Source: Natrinema gari JCM 14663 (GTDB lineage: Archaea; Halobacteriota; Halobacteria; Halobacteriales; Natrialbaceae). Taken from it: a stretch of DNA of 47,449 bases. The DNA is taken from assembly GCF_000337175.1 (NCBI RefSeq), contig NZ_AOIJ01000060.1:1-47449 (forward strand), written 5' to 3'. How positions within the stretch are numbered: position 1 is the stretch's first letter; every line of letters starts with the position of its first letter. Position numbers and translations under genes: made by a program. Below are positions 8,772 through 17,350 of the stretch, in pieces. The notes under the pieces were generated by a model. That model worked only from the letters and a program-made list of their open reading frames with translations, searched no databases and was not told the origin of the DNA.

Positions 8772-8930
8772 ATGCGTTATGGTGGTGCAAGATCACACAC
8801 GACGGCGCGTACTGTCACTGTCGGCATCGCGGGCGGGATCGGACTCACCGGCTGTGTGGGGAGTGACAACGGCAAGGGTAACGACACGAGCGACAACGAG
8901 TCGGACGACGGAATGAGTGACGGTGAATGA
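8772..8930 (+). CDS. Small putative lipoprotein (52 aa)
   Basis: A short open frame (ATG 8772, TGA 8928-8930) with a lipoprotein-like N-terminus: basic segment, hydrophobic VTVGIAGGIGLTG, then the lipobox LTGC with Cys28. The remaining 24 residues are extremely acidic and polar (Asp, Asn, Ser, Gly), like the linker after the lipobox in haloarchaeal lipoproteins. The basic segment has single arginines rather than a twin-arginine pair. It may be a genuine tiny surface lipoprotein or the truncated front of a larger one. It lies downstream of repeat copy A and converges with the M48 protease gene. Confidence 0.4.
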   Translation: MRYGGARSHTTARTVTVGIAGGIGLTGCVGSDNGKGNDTSDNESDDGMSDGE

Positions 8931-8997
8931 CGCCTGCTGGGGTCACCAGCCGCGAACCTGCCGAGAGAACCAGCGGTAGGAAGTGGCAACGAATCAG

Positions 8998-10233
8998 TTA
9001 CCGTTCGTCGGTAGCAGCCCTGAGCCGCTCGATCCGTTTCTCGGTCGGTGGATGCGTCCCGAAAACTATGCGATAGACGAATCGCCGCGGTCTATCGAAA
9101 ACCCGCCGCTCCTCCCACGGCCGGGGGACGATCGAGAACGCGGCCACGGTGTGACGCTCGGATAGTTCGTCGTCGAACCGTCGCTCGCGGGCCCGCTCGA
9201 GCGTCTCGAGTGCACTCGCGAGCGACGCGGGATCGACCATGAGCGCGGTGGCACGGTCGTCGGCGACGCACTCGCGATGACGAGCGACGACGCTCACACA
9301 CCACCGGAATACGCCCTCCACCACCAATGGGATAGGACAGCAAATAGCAACAGCAGCACGTCGGTATCGTGCGAAAAACGCCTCCAGTTTCGCCGCCGGA
9401 ACCGAGATTGCCGAGCAGACAGTGGCGTCACGGCTCGCAACGTGTGCGAGTTCGTGGGCGAGAACGGCTTCGAGTTCGCGGTCGTCGAGGGTCTCGAGGA
9501 GTCCACGAGAGACGACGATCGTCGACGCGGCCGGCCGGTAGCCGACTGTCAGTGTCATCGGTCGTTTGATCTCGGCAATCCTGACGTTCGGTGTCGGAAC
9601 GCCTGCAGTACCAGCCAATCGCCCGACACGCCGCTGAAGGTCCGTTTGATCCGATTCGCAGGTCTCGTCGGTATCGGGAATCGATTCCTCGAGGAGTCGG
9701 AGCACCGCTGGCGTGCCGGACAGTTCGGTTCGGATAGACGATCCGACGTACGTGCCGACAGCCAAGACACTCAGGATGGCCGGAAACGCCAACACCGAAT
9801 CGGCATCCGGCTCGAGGTGGACGGTCTTCCCGAGCCAGAATCCCCCGAGAGCGACCACGGCAACGCCGCCGACTCCGAGGACGATTCCGTGAGCTCCGAT
9901 CCGGTCACGGACCGTGGTATACGTGACCCGGAGTTCGGCGGCGATCACGTCGGGCTCGAACACGAGATCGGGTGCAGATGCGACTCGAATCGCGTGAGAG
10001 CCGATGACCAAGAGACAGCAAACGAGCCCGACGCCGGTGCTGAGCACGGCAATCGAAACCGGATGAAGATCGGCGAGCAACACAGTGAGACCGAGGGTCG
10101 TGACGAGAGCCGCTAGAAGAAAGACACCGATGACGGCGACAGCGATCACGAGTACGACCAACAGCGCTACGATCCCGCTCGCGACGAGCAGTCGAGTCCA
10201 GTATCCGACTCGAGAGAGTGAGCGGTCGCACAT
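8998..10233 (-). CDS. M48 family metalloprotease with N-terminal membrane segments
   Basis: A 411-residue membrane-bound zinc protease of the M48 (HtpX/Ste24) clan. The N-terminal third has several hydrophobic segments (YWTRLLVASGIVALLVVLVI, then two more pairs). The zinc motif HELAH is at residues 260-264 in AVLAHELAHVASRD. The third ligand is probably the Glu of RHRECVADDRA. It ends with the M48 signature THPPTEKRIERL. ATG 10233 is chosen over 10299 because the extra 22 residues are low in acidic residues and lie over an AT-rich promoter-like stretch (10268-10288). A decayed paralogue lies directly upstream on the same strand, suggesting tandem duplication. Confidence 0.85.
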   Translation of the reverse strand: MCDRSLSRVGYWTRLLVASGIVALLVVLVIAVAVIGVFLLAALVTTLGLTVLLADLHPVSIAVLSTGVGLVCCLLVIGSHAIRVASAPDLVFEPDVIAAELRVTYTTVRDRIGAHGIVLGVGGVAVVALGGFWLGKTVHLEPDADSVLAFPAILSVLAVGTYVGSSIRTELSGTPAVLRLLEESIPDTDETCESDQTDLQRRVGRLAGTAGVPTPNVRIAEIKRPMTLTVGYRPAASTIVVSRGLLETLDDRELEAVLAHELAHVASRDATVCSAISVPAAKLEAFFARYRRAAVAICCPIPLVVEGVFRWCVSVVARHRECVADDRATALMVDPASLASALETLERARERRFDDELSERHTVAAFSIVPRPWEERRVFDRPRRFVYRIVFGTHPPTEKRIERLRAATDER

Positions 10234-10326
10234 CGCGTATCCGTTGGGATTGTTCGACCTTCTCGGATGCAGTATAAAAAGATTTTTTATTGTCAGCATG
10301 TCTCCGACCCAACCAACTGCGATCGA

Positions 10327-11011
10327 TCACCCGCCGATCGGTTCCCGAAGTCGGCCGATCCGCTTCTCGGTCAGCGGATGTGTTTTGAACATCTACCGAG
10401 CGATGACCCGCCGGGTCCGGTGGCAAAAGCGGTGCTCCTCCCACGGCGGCGGGACGATCGAGAACGCCGCCGCAGAGCGGTGTTCGCGCAAATCGCTTGA
10501 GGGACGACACTCGAGGTCGCGATCGAGCATCTCGGTTTGTGAGACGTGCGAATTCGTGAGCGAGGACGGCATTGAGTTCACGATCTGGCAGGAGTTCGAC
10601 GAGCCTCTGTGAGATGACGATCGTCGAGATCGACGGACGAGAGCCAACGGTTGCGGCGGTCGGAGTTGTCGTCGCACTAATTCGAACGGTCGGCGACGGG
10701 AGCCCGGCCTGTTGTATGAGCCGATCGACCCGCGTCTGCACTGGCTCCCGGTCGACGACGATCCCGGCCGCGAGTAGCCGGCGGAGGACGACCGCGAGAG
10801 ACCACCGGCAGACGACGGTGACGATGCCGACCAGCGAGAGCAGCACCGCAACGGCGAGCACGGTCTCGGCCGCCATTACGAGGAGCAACACCATGAGACT
10901 GGCGAGGACGAACTCGACTGCCAGCAGGATGCTCTGACTGATGATCGCGACACTGCAGGCGACGACCAGTCGGATCCAGAGCCCGACTCGAATGGGCAGC
11001 AGACGTCTCAT
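10327..11011 (-). pseudogene. Decayed M48 protease paralogue
   Basis: The first 170 or so residues (from ATG 11011) align by eye with the intact M48 protease downstream, through membrane segments and AVLAHEFARLTNRD. The zinc motif is HEFAR, so the second His is lost. After that point about 100 residues, including the third ligand region, are deleted and the frame shifts. The end of the family continues in another frame: AAAFSIVPPPWEEHR, then a TAG stop, then THPLTEKRIGRL and a TGA at 10327-10329. Three independent lesions make function very unlikely. The open frame reading on to 9905 is an artefact of the shift. Confidence 0.85.
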
Positions 11012-11139
11012 CGTTCGTTCACCCCGCCGAAATCGAACCGGACTGCTACGTCACCGTCGAGTAGATCGTGCACCCACTCACCGGCCGCCTACTTCCATCG
11101 AAAAATAAGCGAATTGACTCGAGGCGAAATCGCGGAGGG

Positions 11140-12417
11140 TCAAACGCCCTCGGCCCCGATCCGTTCGATCGTCCCCGTCAGCACATCGATCCCGTGGCCG
11201 ATGCTGGCCTCGTCGACATCGAACGTCGCGGTGTGGTGGCCGGTCGGGTGGTCGGTTCCGACGCCGATGTAGCAGGCCGTCCCGCCGTTTTCCTGCACTG
11301 CCTTCATCAGGAACGTCGCGTCCTCGCTGCCGCCGAGGTCGTCGCGCTCGAGGACGCGGTCGACGCCCGCTGTCTGGCCCGCCACGTCGGCGACGATCGA
11401 GGCGAGTTCCCCGTCGCTGGTCGCGCTGGGGGCCTCCGCGCCGGTCTCGAACGAGACCGTACAGTCGTGCATCTCGGCGGCGCTCCGGAGGACTCGCCGG
11501 GACCGTTGTTTCATGTACTCCATCAACTCGGTCGTCTCGCCGCGCACTTCGGCGACGACCCGCGCGTCGCCCGGGATGACGTTGGCGGCGCTGCCACCCT
11601 CGACGACGCCCACGTTGATCCGCGTCGCGCCGTCGTTGTGCCGGGGAATGCCATAGAGGTTCTGGACGGCCGTCGCCATCGCCTGCACGGCGTTGCGACC
11701 CTGTTCGGGGTGCCCGCCCGCGTGGGCCGGTTCGCCGGTGAACTCCGCATGGATGTGTGAGACGGCCAGAAAGCCGTCGATGCCGGCGACGATCTCGCCG
11801 GTCGGATGATCGAGCCCGATATGGACCGCGAGCAAGGCGTCGACATCTCGAATGTGGTCGCTTTCTGCCATCGCTTTCCCGCCGCCGACGACCTCCTCGG
11901 CGGGCTGGAAGAAGACTTTGAACGTTCCCGCGAAGTCGCTCTCGGCGATGCGCTCGAGCACGCCAACCCCGATCGTCGCGTGGGCGTCGTGGCCGCAGGC
12001 GTGCATCGCGCCCTCGTGTTCGGACCGAAAGCCGTCGGCGGCGGGCGCGTGGTCCGGCGCGTCTGACTCCTGCTGCGGGAGGCCGTCGATGTCGACCCGC
12101 AGCCCGACGGTCGGCCCCGCGCCGCGCTCGAGAACGGCGACGGCACCCGTGTAGCCGCCCGCGAGCCGCTCGAGAACGTCGTCGACGCCCGCCTCCCGCG
12201 CTCGGTCGTACCAGCGGGTCAGGTCGGCGTCGTCGGGGACCGCCAGTCGGTGGTCACTCGCAATGGCCTCGGGGCCGACGTGGAGGTCGGCGAGTTCGTC
12301 GCCGAGTCGGGACTCGAGTTCGGTGACGATCCGTGCGGTCGTATAGAATTCGCGCCAGGCGGGTTCGGGTCGCCGGTGTAGGGCTCGGCGCAACGAGACG
12401 AGGTCGTCAGCGGTCAT
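11140..12417 (-). CDS. M20 family amidohydrolase / aminoacylase
   Basis: A 425-residue metal-dependent amidohydrolase (M20D, IAA-amino-acid hydrolase / N-acyl amino acid hydrolase group) that cleaves N-acyl or N-carbamoyl amino acids in the cytoplasm. Visible features are LHRRPEPAWREFYTT at the N-terminus, MHACGHDAHATIG (CGHD at 141-144, metal ligands), an EEVVGGG catalytic glutamate motif and the lid-domain HAGGHPEQGRNAV. ATG 12417 is chosen because translation upstream to 12627 is Arg-rich shadow sequence. The uS10 paralogue gene lies 65 bp upstream on the same strand. The substrate is unknown. Confidence 0.85.
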   Translation of the reverse strand: MTADDLVSLRRALHRRPEPAWREFYTTARIVTELESRLGDELADLHVGPEAIASDHRLAVPDDADLTRWYDRAREAGVDDVLERLAGGYTGAVAVLERGAGPTVGLRVDIDGLPQQESDAPDHAPAADGFRSEHEGAMHACGHDAHATIGVGVLERIAESDFAGTFKVFFQPAEEVVGGGKAMAESDHIRDVDALLAVHIGLDHPTGEIVAGIDGFLAVSHIHAEFTGEPAHAGGHPEQGRNAVQAMATAVQNLYGIPRHNDGATRINVGVVEGGSAANVIPGDARVVAEVRGETTELMEYMKQRSRRVLRSAAEMHDCTVSFETGAEAPSATSDGELASIVADVAGQTAGVDRVLERDDLGGSEDATFLMKAVQENGGTACYIGVGTDHPTGHHTATFDVDEASIGHGIDVLTGTIERIGAEGV

Positions 12418-12482
12418 ATGCTGCCCTCGTCGGGAACGGTACAAAGGCCTGTCGACGGCCTGGCACGTACTGAGACCACCAG

Positions 12483-12818
12483 TCAGTTCCCGCGGCCCGC
12501 GCCGTGGATCTGCTCGACCTCGGCCTCGATGTGGACCGAGTCGGGAAAGCTCTGCGAGGCGATATTGCGCGCGAGGCTGTCGTGGCCGTGAATCTCGAGT
12601 TCGCGGGTGAAGACGGTATACTGCCACGACGAGAACTGGCGGTCGTCGTCGTCGTGGAGCCGACAGCGCTGGGGCACCGAGAACGTCTCGGGCGGGTGGG
12701 AGTGCGGGCCTTTCAGCGCGGCCCCCTTCCGTTCGGCGTTCGCTTTGATGTCGTCGACGATACTATCGAGGGCGGTCCGATCGCCGCTCTGGAGGGTGAG
12801 ACGGGTGACGAAGGTCAT
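12483..12818 (-). CDS. uS10/mL48 family ribosomal protein S10 paralogue
   Basis: A 111-residue protein with the S10 fold. TFVTRLTLQSGDRTALDSIV opens it, KGAALKGPHSHPPE matches the conserved loop that follows the first helix of S10, and SSWQYTVFTRELEIHGHD matches the long hairpin strand. It is not the standard archaeal S10 gene, which sits beside the elongation factor 1A gene; here the neighbours are an amidohydrolase and a Nudix gene. From memory, haloarchaea carry such a second S10-like gene of unknown role. It probably binds a ribosomal or nucleic-acid partner. Its start, ATG 12818, is divergent from the Nudix gene. Confidence 0.75.
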   Translation of the reverse strand: MTFVTRLTLQSGDRTALDSIVDDIKANAERKGAALKGPHSHPPETFSVPQRCRLHDDDDRQFSSWQYTVFTRELEIHGHDSLARNIASQSFPDSVHIEAEVEQIHGAGRGN

Positions 12819-13002
12819 GGCTGGTACTGTCGCATACGTCTACGGTGAGCGCGTAAAAACTTGCTGAGATGGCTCCTGCCGTGTCACCACTCCACGACCG
12901 CGGTCGATGGGATATCAGACACATGACACTCGAAGGCGGAATCAGTGTTCGTTGGACGAACAGTCCGATATTCTCTTAACGTCGCACCTATTAGCTGACT
13001 TA

Positions 13003-13443
13003 ATGGCAGTCGAAGCTACGAGCGCAGGCGCGATCCTCTTCCGCGATACGCGGGGCCGGCGCGAGTATCTTCTACTCAAGAGCCGCCCAGGCGATTGGGA
13101 GTTCCCCAAGGGCGGTGTCGAAGGAGATGAAGAACTACAGCAGACGGCGATCCGCGAAGTAACGGAAGAGGCAGGTATCGAACAGTTCCGACTACTCGAC
13201 GGCTTTCGCAAGGACTACGACTACGTCTTCGAGGCGAACGGCAAGACGATCCACAAGACCGTTCATCTCTTCATCGCGAAGTCGTTCGAGGCCAGCGCGG
13301 AACTCTCAAACGAACATCGCGACCTCCAGTGGCGCGATTACGAACAGGCGGTCAACACCGTCACGCAGGACGGCCCCCGGGAGATCCTTGAGGACGCCCA
13401 CGAATTCCTCGACGAACTCGAGGAGGAGGACGACGAAGCGTAG
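13003..13443 (+). CDS. Nudix hydrolase, Ap4A hydrolase-like
   Basis: A 146-residue Nudix hydrolase, closest in pattern to asymmetric diadenosine tetraphosphatases that clear Ap4A and related nucleotides. The Nudix box matches GX5EX7REUXEEXGU exactly: GGVEGDEELQQTAIREVTEE plus AGI. The preceding LLLKSRPGDWEFPKG is typical of the Ap4A group. ATG 13003 is chosen over an in-frame start at 12907 because the family begins with VEATSAGAILFR and the earlier codons look non-coding. The C-terminus is a run of acidic residues. It is divergent from the uS10 paralogue gene. Confidence 0.88.
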   Translation: MAVEATSAGAILFRDTRGRREYLLLKSRPGDWEFPKGGVEGDEELQQTAIREVTEEAGIEQFRLLDGFRKDYDYVFEANGKTIHKTVHLFIAKSFEASAELSNEHRDLQWRDYEQAVNTVTQDGPREILEDAHEFLDELEEEDDEA

Positions 13444-13541
13444 TCGAGCATGATGACCGTCGGCGTCGGTTCCGACAGGCCGGTCCCGTGTCGCGGACGC
13501 GACGTGACGGCTGGGACCGCGTTTCATACCTGGCGATAAGC

Positions 13542-13558
13542 CGGCAGCGCCGCTGCCG
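13542..13558. repeat. 17-bp palindrome between Nudix and DUF5787 genes
   Basis: CGGCAGCG-C-CGCTGCCG is a perfect inverted repeat about 100 bp after the Nudix stop. No T-run follows closely (the first is CGTTTTTGCG at about 13598), so a role as terminator is uncertain. Confidence 0.4.
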
Positions 13559-13626
13559 TCACTTGCACACTGATCGGTGCCGGCCGATCGAATAGCGTTT
13601 TTGCGCTCGCGTTCCAACGCCCCGCC

Positions 13627-14679
13627 GTGGACCCACACACTGCCGAGTTCGGGTTCGAGCTCCGAACCTGTCGGTGGGCCGAACGCGAGTGGCCGCCGGG
13701 AGCGGACCCCGCCGACGATAGCCACGCGATCGTCGTCGCCCGCCAACTCGGGACGAAGCGCCGCCTCTGGGATACCATCGTCCTCGAGTGCGACCCCGAG
13801 GGCCTGCGTCGCCGCGCTCGGTTCGGCCCCGGCCGCCTCGATAGCGACCTCCTGCACGTCGTCCGAAACGCCCCCGCGGAGTGGTGCTACTATCGTGACG
13901 CGCTTCCGGACCCCGGCTACCCGTGGCGGTACGTCCGCGAGTCGATCCACCGTGCCGACGACCGTGGCATCCTCGAGACCCGCAAGAACGGCACCCGCAT
14001 CGAGATCAGGCGCAAGTGGGTCTATCCGGACTGGCTCGAGCGGATCGTCGCGATCGAGAACAAGCCCGACTTAGACGCCAGCGCCGCCCGCACGCTCGCC
14101 TCGCAACTCGAGTACGACGTCGCCGTCGGGCTGGCCGACGCAGTCTGGGTCGCGACCGAGATGACGAGCGAGCGCGTCCAACCCGCCCTTTTCGAGGACC
14201 TGCCGATCGAAGCGGGCATCCTCGCGCTCGCGCCCGACGAGCTGACCGCCGAGGTCGCGTGGCACCCCCGCTCGCTCGCGGTCGACGAGCCGGGGACTCG
14301 CATCCTCGAGCAGCCGGCCGGCGGCGAGCGCGACGACTCCGCCGCCCGCTTCGAGTACGCCGACCCCAACTGGAAAGCCGACAAACGGCTCGGGATCGCC
14401 GAGCGCGCCTACGAACGCGGCTGGCGCTCGTTCGCCGACACGATGCGTCCCGACTGTCGTCACTTCCAGTTGCGCGCTCGAGACGCAACACAGGCGCTGC
14501 CGTACTGCGCCGCTATGGGCCGGTGCCAGACGGCCGCCGAGTGTGCCGGCTCCTGTGACGAGTTCGAACCCGAGCCACCGCTCTGGCGTACCCGCGGCTG
14601 GCCGATCGACGGCGGTCCCGGAAAACGGCTCCAGCAACTCCTTGCGGATCGTCGGCGGCGACGGCGGCCGGGGCTATAG
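13627..14679 (+). CDS. DUF5787-like protein, putative PD-(D/E)XK nuclease with Cys cluster
   Basis: A 350-residue protein I recognise as a haloarchaeal uncharacterised family (recalled as DUF5787). The GTG start at 13627 is the first codon before ELRTCRW. By eye it has a nuclease-like core: Pro134-Asp135, then Glu144-Asn145-Lys146 in IVAIENKPD, then QLEY (160-163) and a strand ending ADAVWVATE. Cys15 near the N-terminus and a C-terminal cluster (Cys294, Cys300, Cys306, Cys310, with Cys277 before it) resemble the iron-sulfur cysteines of Cas4/Dna2/AddB nucleases. If correct, it would be a DNA-processing enzyme. It converges with the DUF5797 gene. The family is known only as a DUF; the nuclease reading is inference. 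Confidence 0.7.
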   Translation: MDPHTAEFGFELRTCRWAEREWPPGADPADDSHAIVVARQLGTKRRLWDTIVLECDPEGLRRRARFGPGRLDSDLLHVVRNAPAEWCYYRDALPDPGYPWRYVRESIHRADDRGILETRKNGTRIEIRRKWVYPDWLERIVAIENKPDLDASAARTLASQLEYDVAVGLADAVWVATEMTSERVQPALFEDLPIEAGILALAPDELTAEVAWHPRSLAVDEPGTRILEQPAGGERDDSAARFEYADPNWKADKRLGIAERAYERGWRSFADTMRPDCRHFQLRARDATQALPYCAAMGRCQTAAECAGSCDEFEPEPPLWRTRGWPIDGGPGKRLQQLLADRRRRRRPGL

Positions 14680-14695
14680 GCTCCCGATCGCGGTG

Positions 14696-15199
14696 TCAGT
14701 CCGAGACGGCGACCTCGAGCTCCTCGCGCTCGACCGTCAGCCGGAACGTGGGGACGGTGCGGTACTCGACCTCGACGACGCCCTTCCGACGCAGACTCTG
14801 GAGCCCCGACCGGACGGCCTCGGCCTCGGGATCGACATCGTATTCCTCCCGGAGTTTGTGGAGCACCGAAACGACGCTCTCGGTGCGGTCCGTCGGCCCC
14901 GCCACCACCGCGACGATTTGCGCCTGTAACTCGGGCACGCGGATCTTGGAGGGGGTGCCGTCACCCTCGGGATCGCTCTCGATGCCCGGCTCGACGTCGA
15001 CCAGATCGGCCGCCTCCGCGGTCGCACGGATCAGGCTGTTGTCGTCCCGGAAGTAGTAGTCGCCGAGTTCGTCCTCGAGGTACTGGTGGACCTCGCTGCC
15101 GCTTTCCATCCCCCACCGCTCCTGGAGTTCGGAGTTCTTCGTCGGCTGTAGCTCCACCACGTCCGCCAACCGGTCCTGGGCCGCCTCCGAGAGCGTCAT
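14696..15199 (-). CDS. DUF5797 family protein, likely winged-helix regulator
   Basis: A 167-residue haloarchaeal protein, recalled as DUF5797. It begins TLSEAAQDRLADVVELQPTK, with ELQERWGMESGSEVHQYLE following. Two halves each look like small helical domains that could be winged helices: residues 1-65, and about 95-155 with VVSVLHKLREEYDV, LQSLRRKGVVEVEY and a strand pair. This suggests a transcription factor or nucleic-acid-binding role, which is inference. ATG 15199 is chosen because the upstream in-frame sequence to 15334 is Arg/Ser-rich and non-coding in style. It lies 131 bp downstream of the MFS transporter start-to-stop unit's end on the same genomic side but is read in the same direction as it. 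Confidence 0.7.
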   Translation of the reverse strand: MTLSEAAQDRLADVVELQPTKNSELQERWGMESGSEVHQYLEDELGDYYFRDDNSLIRATAEAADLVDVEPGIESDPEGDGTPSKIRVPELQAQIVAVVAGPTDRTESVVSVLHKLREEYDVDPEAEAVRSGLQSLRRKGVVEVEYRTVPTFRLTVEREELEVAVSD

Positions 15200-15330
15200 C
15201 GTCGAACCGTATGGGGATCCGGTACTTTTGCGTTGCGTCCCGCCGCGGGCCCGGCTCTCGTCGCCCCGACTCACTCGGTCGAACGGATCCGTAACGGGCC
15301 AGTCGGCCGTTGACGAACGGTTCCGACCGT

Positions 15331-16620
15331 TCACTCGCTTCCGACGACCGGCAGCGATCCCGTCGTCTCGAGCGTCTCTTCGACCTGCGTATAGACGAGT
15401 CCCGTCCCGATCACTGCGAGCGCGGTCCCGAAGAGGAACGGCATCTCGAAGCCGAACCCCACCAGCGCACCCGAGGAGAGCGGCCCGACGGCGATGCCGT
15501 AGCCGAAGGCCATCGTGAGCACCGACAGCTTCGATCCCGACTCCCCCTCGCCGGCGAGATCGCCGGCCAGCGCGAGCGACGGGGCAAACACCATCGCAGC
15601 GGCCACTCCCTGGAACAGCCGGGCGACGAACATCAACGACGAGGAGAAGAGAAAGCCCTGCACGAGCGTCGTCGGGATCAACAACGCCATCCCGGCCACG
15701 ATGAACGGGCGGCGGCCGTACCGATCACAGGCGCGCCCGATCGGCGTCTGGAGCGCGACCTGTGCGATGATAAACGCCGCGAACTGCAGGCCGAACCAGG
15801 TCGCCCCCTGCTCGAGGCGGGCGTTGACCTGCGGTTGGATGGTTGCGAACATCGCGATCGCGGTCGCCATGAACAGCGACGCGACGCCGAGCGTGAAGAT
15901 AGGGTCGAGTAGCGTGGGCCCCGACCGGTCGAAGACCGGAACCGAGAGGTCCGCGCCGGCGTTGGCCACCGTCGACGCGGGATCGGAAACGAGGACCGTC
16001 ACCATCACGTAGCTGATCGTCGCGGTGATGGTCGCGACGTAGAAGGCTGCCTCGAACCCGTCGACCGCCAGTCCGCCCGGGAGCGCGTACGGACCGCGAC
16101 TCACGACTGCGCCGGCCATCGCCGGACCGGCACCGAACCCGACCAGCCGGAACGTGTTGTAGACGCCCATGTTCCCGCCGCGGTCGCCGGCCGTCGCGAG
16201 TTCGTTCACGAGCGCGATCGACGCCGGGACGATAAAGGCGACGCTGACGCCTTGCAGTCCACGGATAACCAGGAGGGAGACGTACGTCTCCGCGACGACG
16301 TAGGCGACGTTGGTCAGGGCCAAACCGGCGAGGCCAACCAGAATAAACGGCTTGCGTCGGCCGAGTCGATCCGATAGCTGGCCGGTAAACGGCTGACAGC
16401 TGCTGTTGAGAAACCCGAACAGCGAAAGGATCACTCCGATGAGCATCGACTCGTCGAGCCCGAACGTCGTCCCGTCGACGACGCCGCTTGTCACGTACAG
16501 CGGAATGACGATGATCAGAAACGAGTTCCCAATCCCGTCCGCCATTCGAGCACCCGCGAGCGCGAGCACCCGCCGATCGACGACAAATGGTGCCACGATC
16601 CGATCGACGATGCCTCGCAT
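15331..16620 (-). CDS. MFS transporter
   Basis: A 429-residue major facilitator superfamily permease with about twelve membrane segments. The loop after the second helix has the MFS signature GQLSDRLGRRKPFILVG, and its pseudo-repeat in the C-terminal half is IGRACDRYGRRPFIVAG. The substrate is unknown; drug-efflux-type and sugar-type families both look like this. The start at ATG 16620 follows a TATA-like ACTATAATC (about 16645-16655) at the correct distance. The DUF5797 gene follows in the same direction 131 bp downstream. Confidence 0.88.
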   Translation of the reverse strand: MRGIVDRIVAPFVVDRRVLALAGARMADGIGNSFLIIVIPLYVTSGVVDGTTFGLDESMLIGVILSLFGFLNSSCQPFTGQLSDRLGRRKPFILVGLAGLALTNVAYVVAETYVSLLVIRGLQGVSVAFIVPASIALVNELATAGDRGGNMGVYNTFRLVGFGAGPAMAGAVVSRGPYALPGGLAVDGFEAAFYVATITATISYVMVTVLVSDPASTVANAGADLSVPVFDRSGPTLLDPIFTLGVASLFMATAIAMFATIQPQVNARLEQGATWFGLQFAAFIIAQVALQTPIGRACDRYGRRPFIVAGMALLIPTTLVQGFLFSSSLMFVARLFQGVAAAMVFAPSLALAGDLAGEGESGSKLSVLTMAFGYGIAVGPLSSGALVGFGFEMPFLFGTALAVIGTGLVYTQVEETLETTGSLPVVGSE

Positions 16621-17041
16621 CGTCTCCCCCTGCGGTGTCCCGGCCGATTATAGTTTCGAAGCGAAATAGTATTGATAGTGACAGTCCCGTTGCTCGTCGT
16701 GAAACGACGACCCCGTTGCACGGATTACCCATGTCGGCCGCGTCGACCCCGTCGTCGAGCGATCCCCCCCACCCGGTGCCGAACGCGAGGCCGGACCGCT
16801 CCTGTCGGCGGGCGGCGAGCGAAACTGGAGAGTGCTGTGCGAGCAACGCGGCAGCGACCGCCTCGAGCCGATGGACGCCCGCGCGTCGGAACACAACAGC
16901 GTTCTCTCGGGAGGCCATCGGCGAAGTTCCCGGTTGACGGGCCAAAAGGCCCCTCTCGTCCTTGCGGTGGGAAACTGTGTAACTGCGCAACGATCCTAAA
17001 CAGGTTCCTTAAGTCGCTCGGCCTCCGTAGCCCGGACAACG
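16621..17041. other. Intergenic region with two short hairpins
   Basis: About 420 bp between the divergent MFS and tfs genes. It holds the TATA-like element of the MFS gene at about 16645-16655, a perfect hairpin CGTCGT-GAA-ACGACG (16695-16709), a hairpin GGGCC-AAAA-GGCCC (16939-16952), and a weak TATA-like CCTTAAG at about 17008-17014 before tfs. An open frame on the minus strand (about 16650-16915) lacks convincing protein character. Confidence 0.5.
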
Positions 17042-17350
17042 ATGGAATTCTGCGACGAATGCGGTTCGATGATGAAAGCCGAGGACGGTCTCTGGAAGTG
17101 TGGCAGTTGCGGCTATACGGAGCCGAAAGGCGACGCCGACCAGTATATCGTCACCGACGATCAGGAGGCCAGCGAAATCATCGAGTCGTCCGGCGAGACG
17201 TCGTTGCCCGAAACCGACGCCATCTGTCCCGAATGTGGCAACGACCGCGCCCACTGGTACATGCAACAGATCCGGTCGGCCGACGAGTCCGAGACGCGCT
17301 TTTTCATCTGTACCGAGTGCGAACACAAGTGGCGCGAGGACGACAACTAG
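17042..17350 (+). CDS. tfs: Transcription factor S (TFIIS-like)
   Basis: Transcript-cleavage factor that rescues backtracked archaeal RNA polymerase. The 102-residue protein has an N-terminal zinc ribbon (FCDECG, WKCGSCGYTE), a linker, and a C-terminal TFIIS zinc ribbon (CPECGND, FFICTECEHKW). The acidic hairpin that enters the polymerase active site is seen as Ala-Asp-Glu in RSADESETRFF. Length and arrangement are standard. ATG 17042 lies about 32 bp downstream of a weak TATA-like CCTTAAG, suggesting a leaderless transcript. Its TAG stop is fused to repeat copy B. Confidence 0.95.
   Translation: MEFCDECGSMMKAEDGLWKCGSCGYTEPKGDADQYIVTDDQEASEIIESSGETSLPETDAICPECGNDRAHWYMQQIRSADESETRFFICTECEHKWREDDN

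Noticed and set aside
9905-10480. Extension of the decayed M48 frame into the intact protease gene
   Set aside because: The continuation is out of frame with the protease family and overlaps the intact paralogue; it is an artefact of a frameshift.
16650-16915. Minus-strand open frame between the MFS gene and tfs
   Set aside because: The product is low in acidic residues, rich in Arg/Ser/Ala, has no recognisable domain, and its frame runs on as a shadow through the MFS gene.
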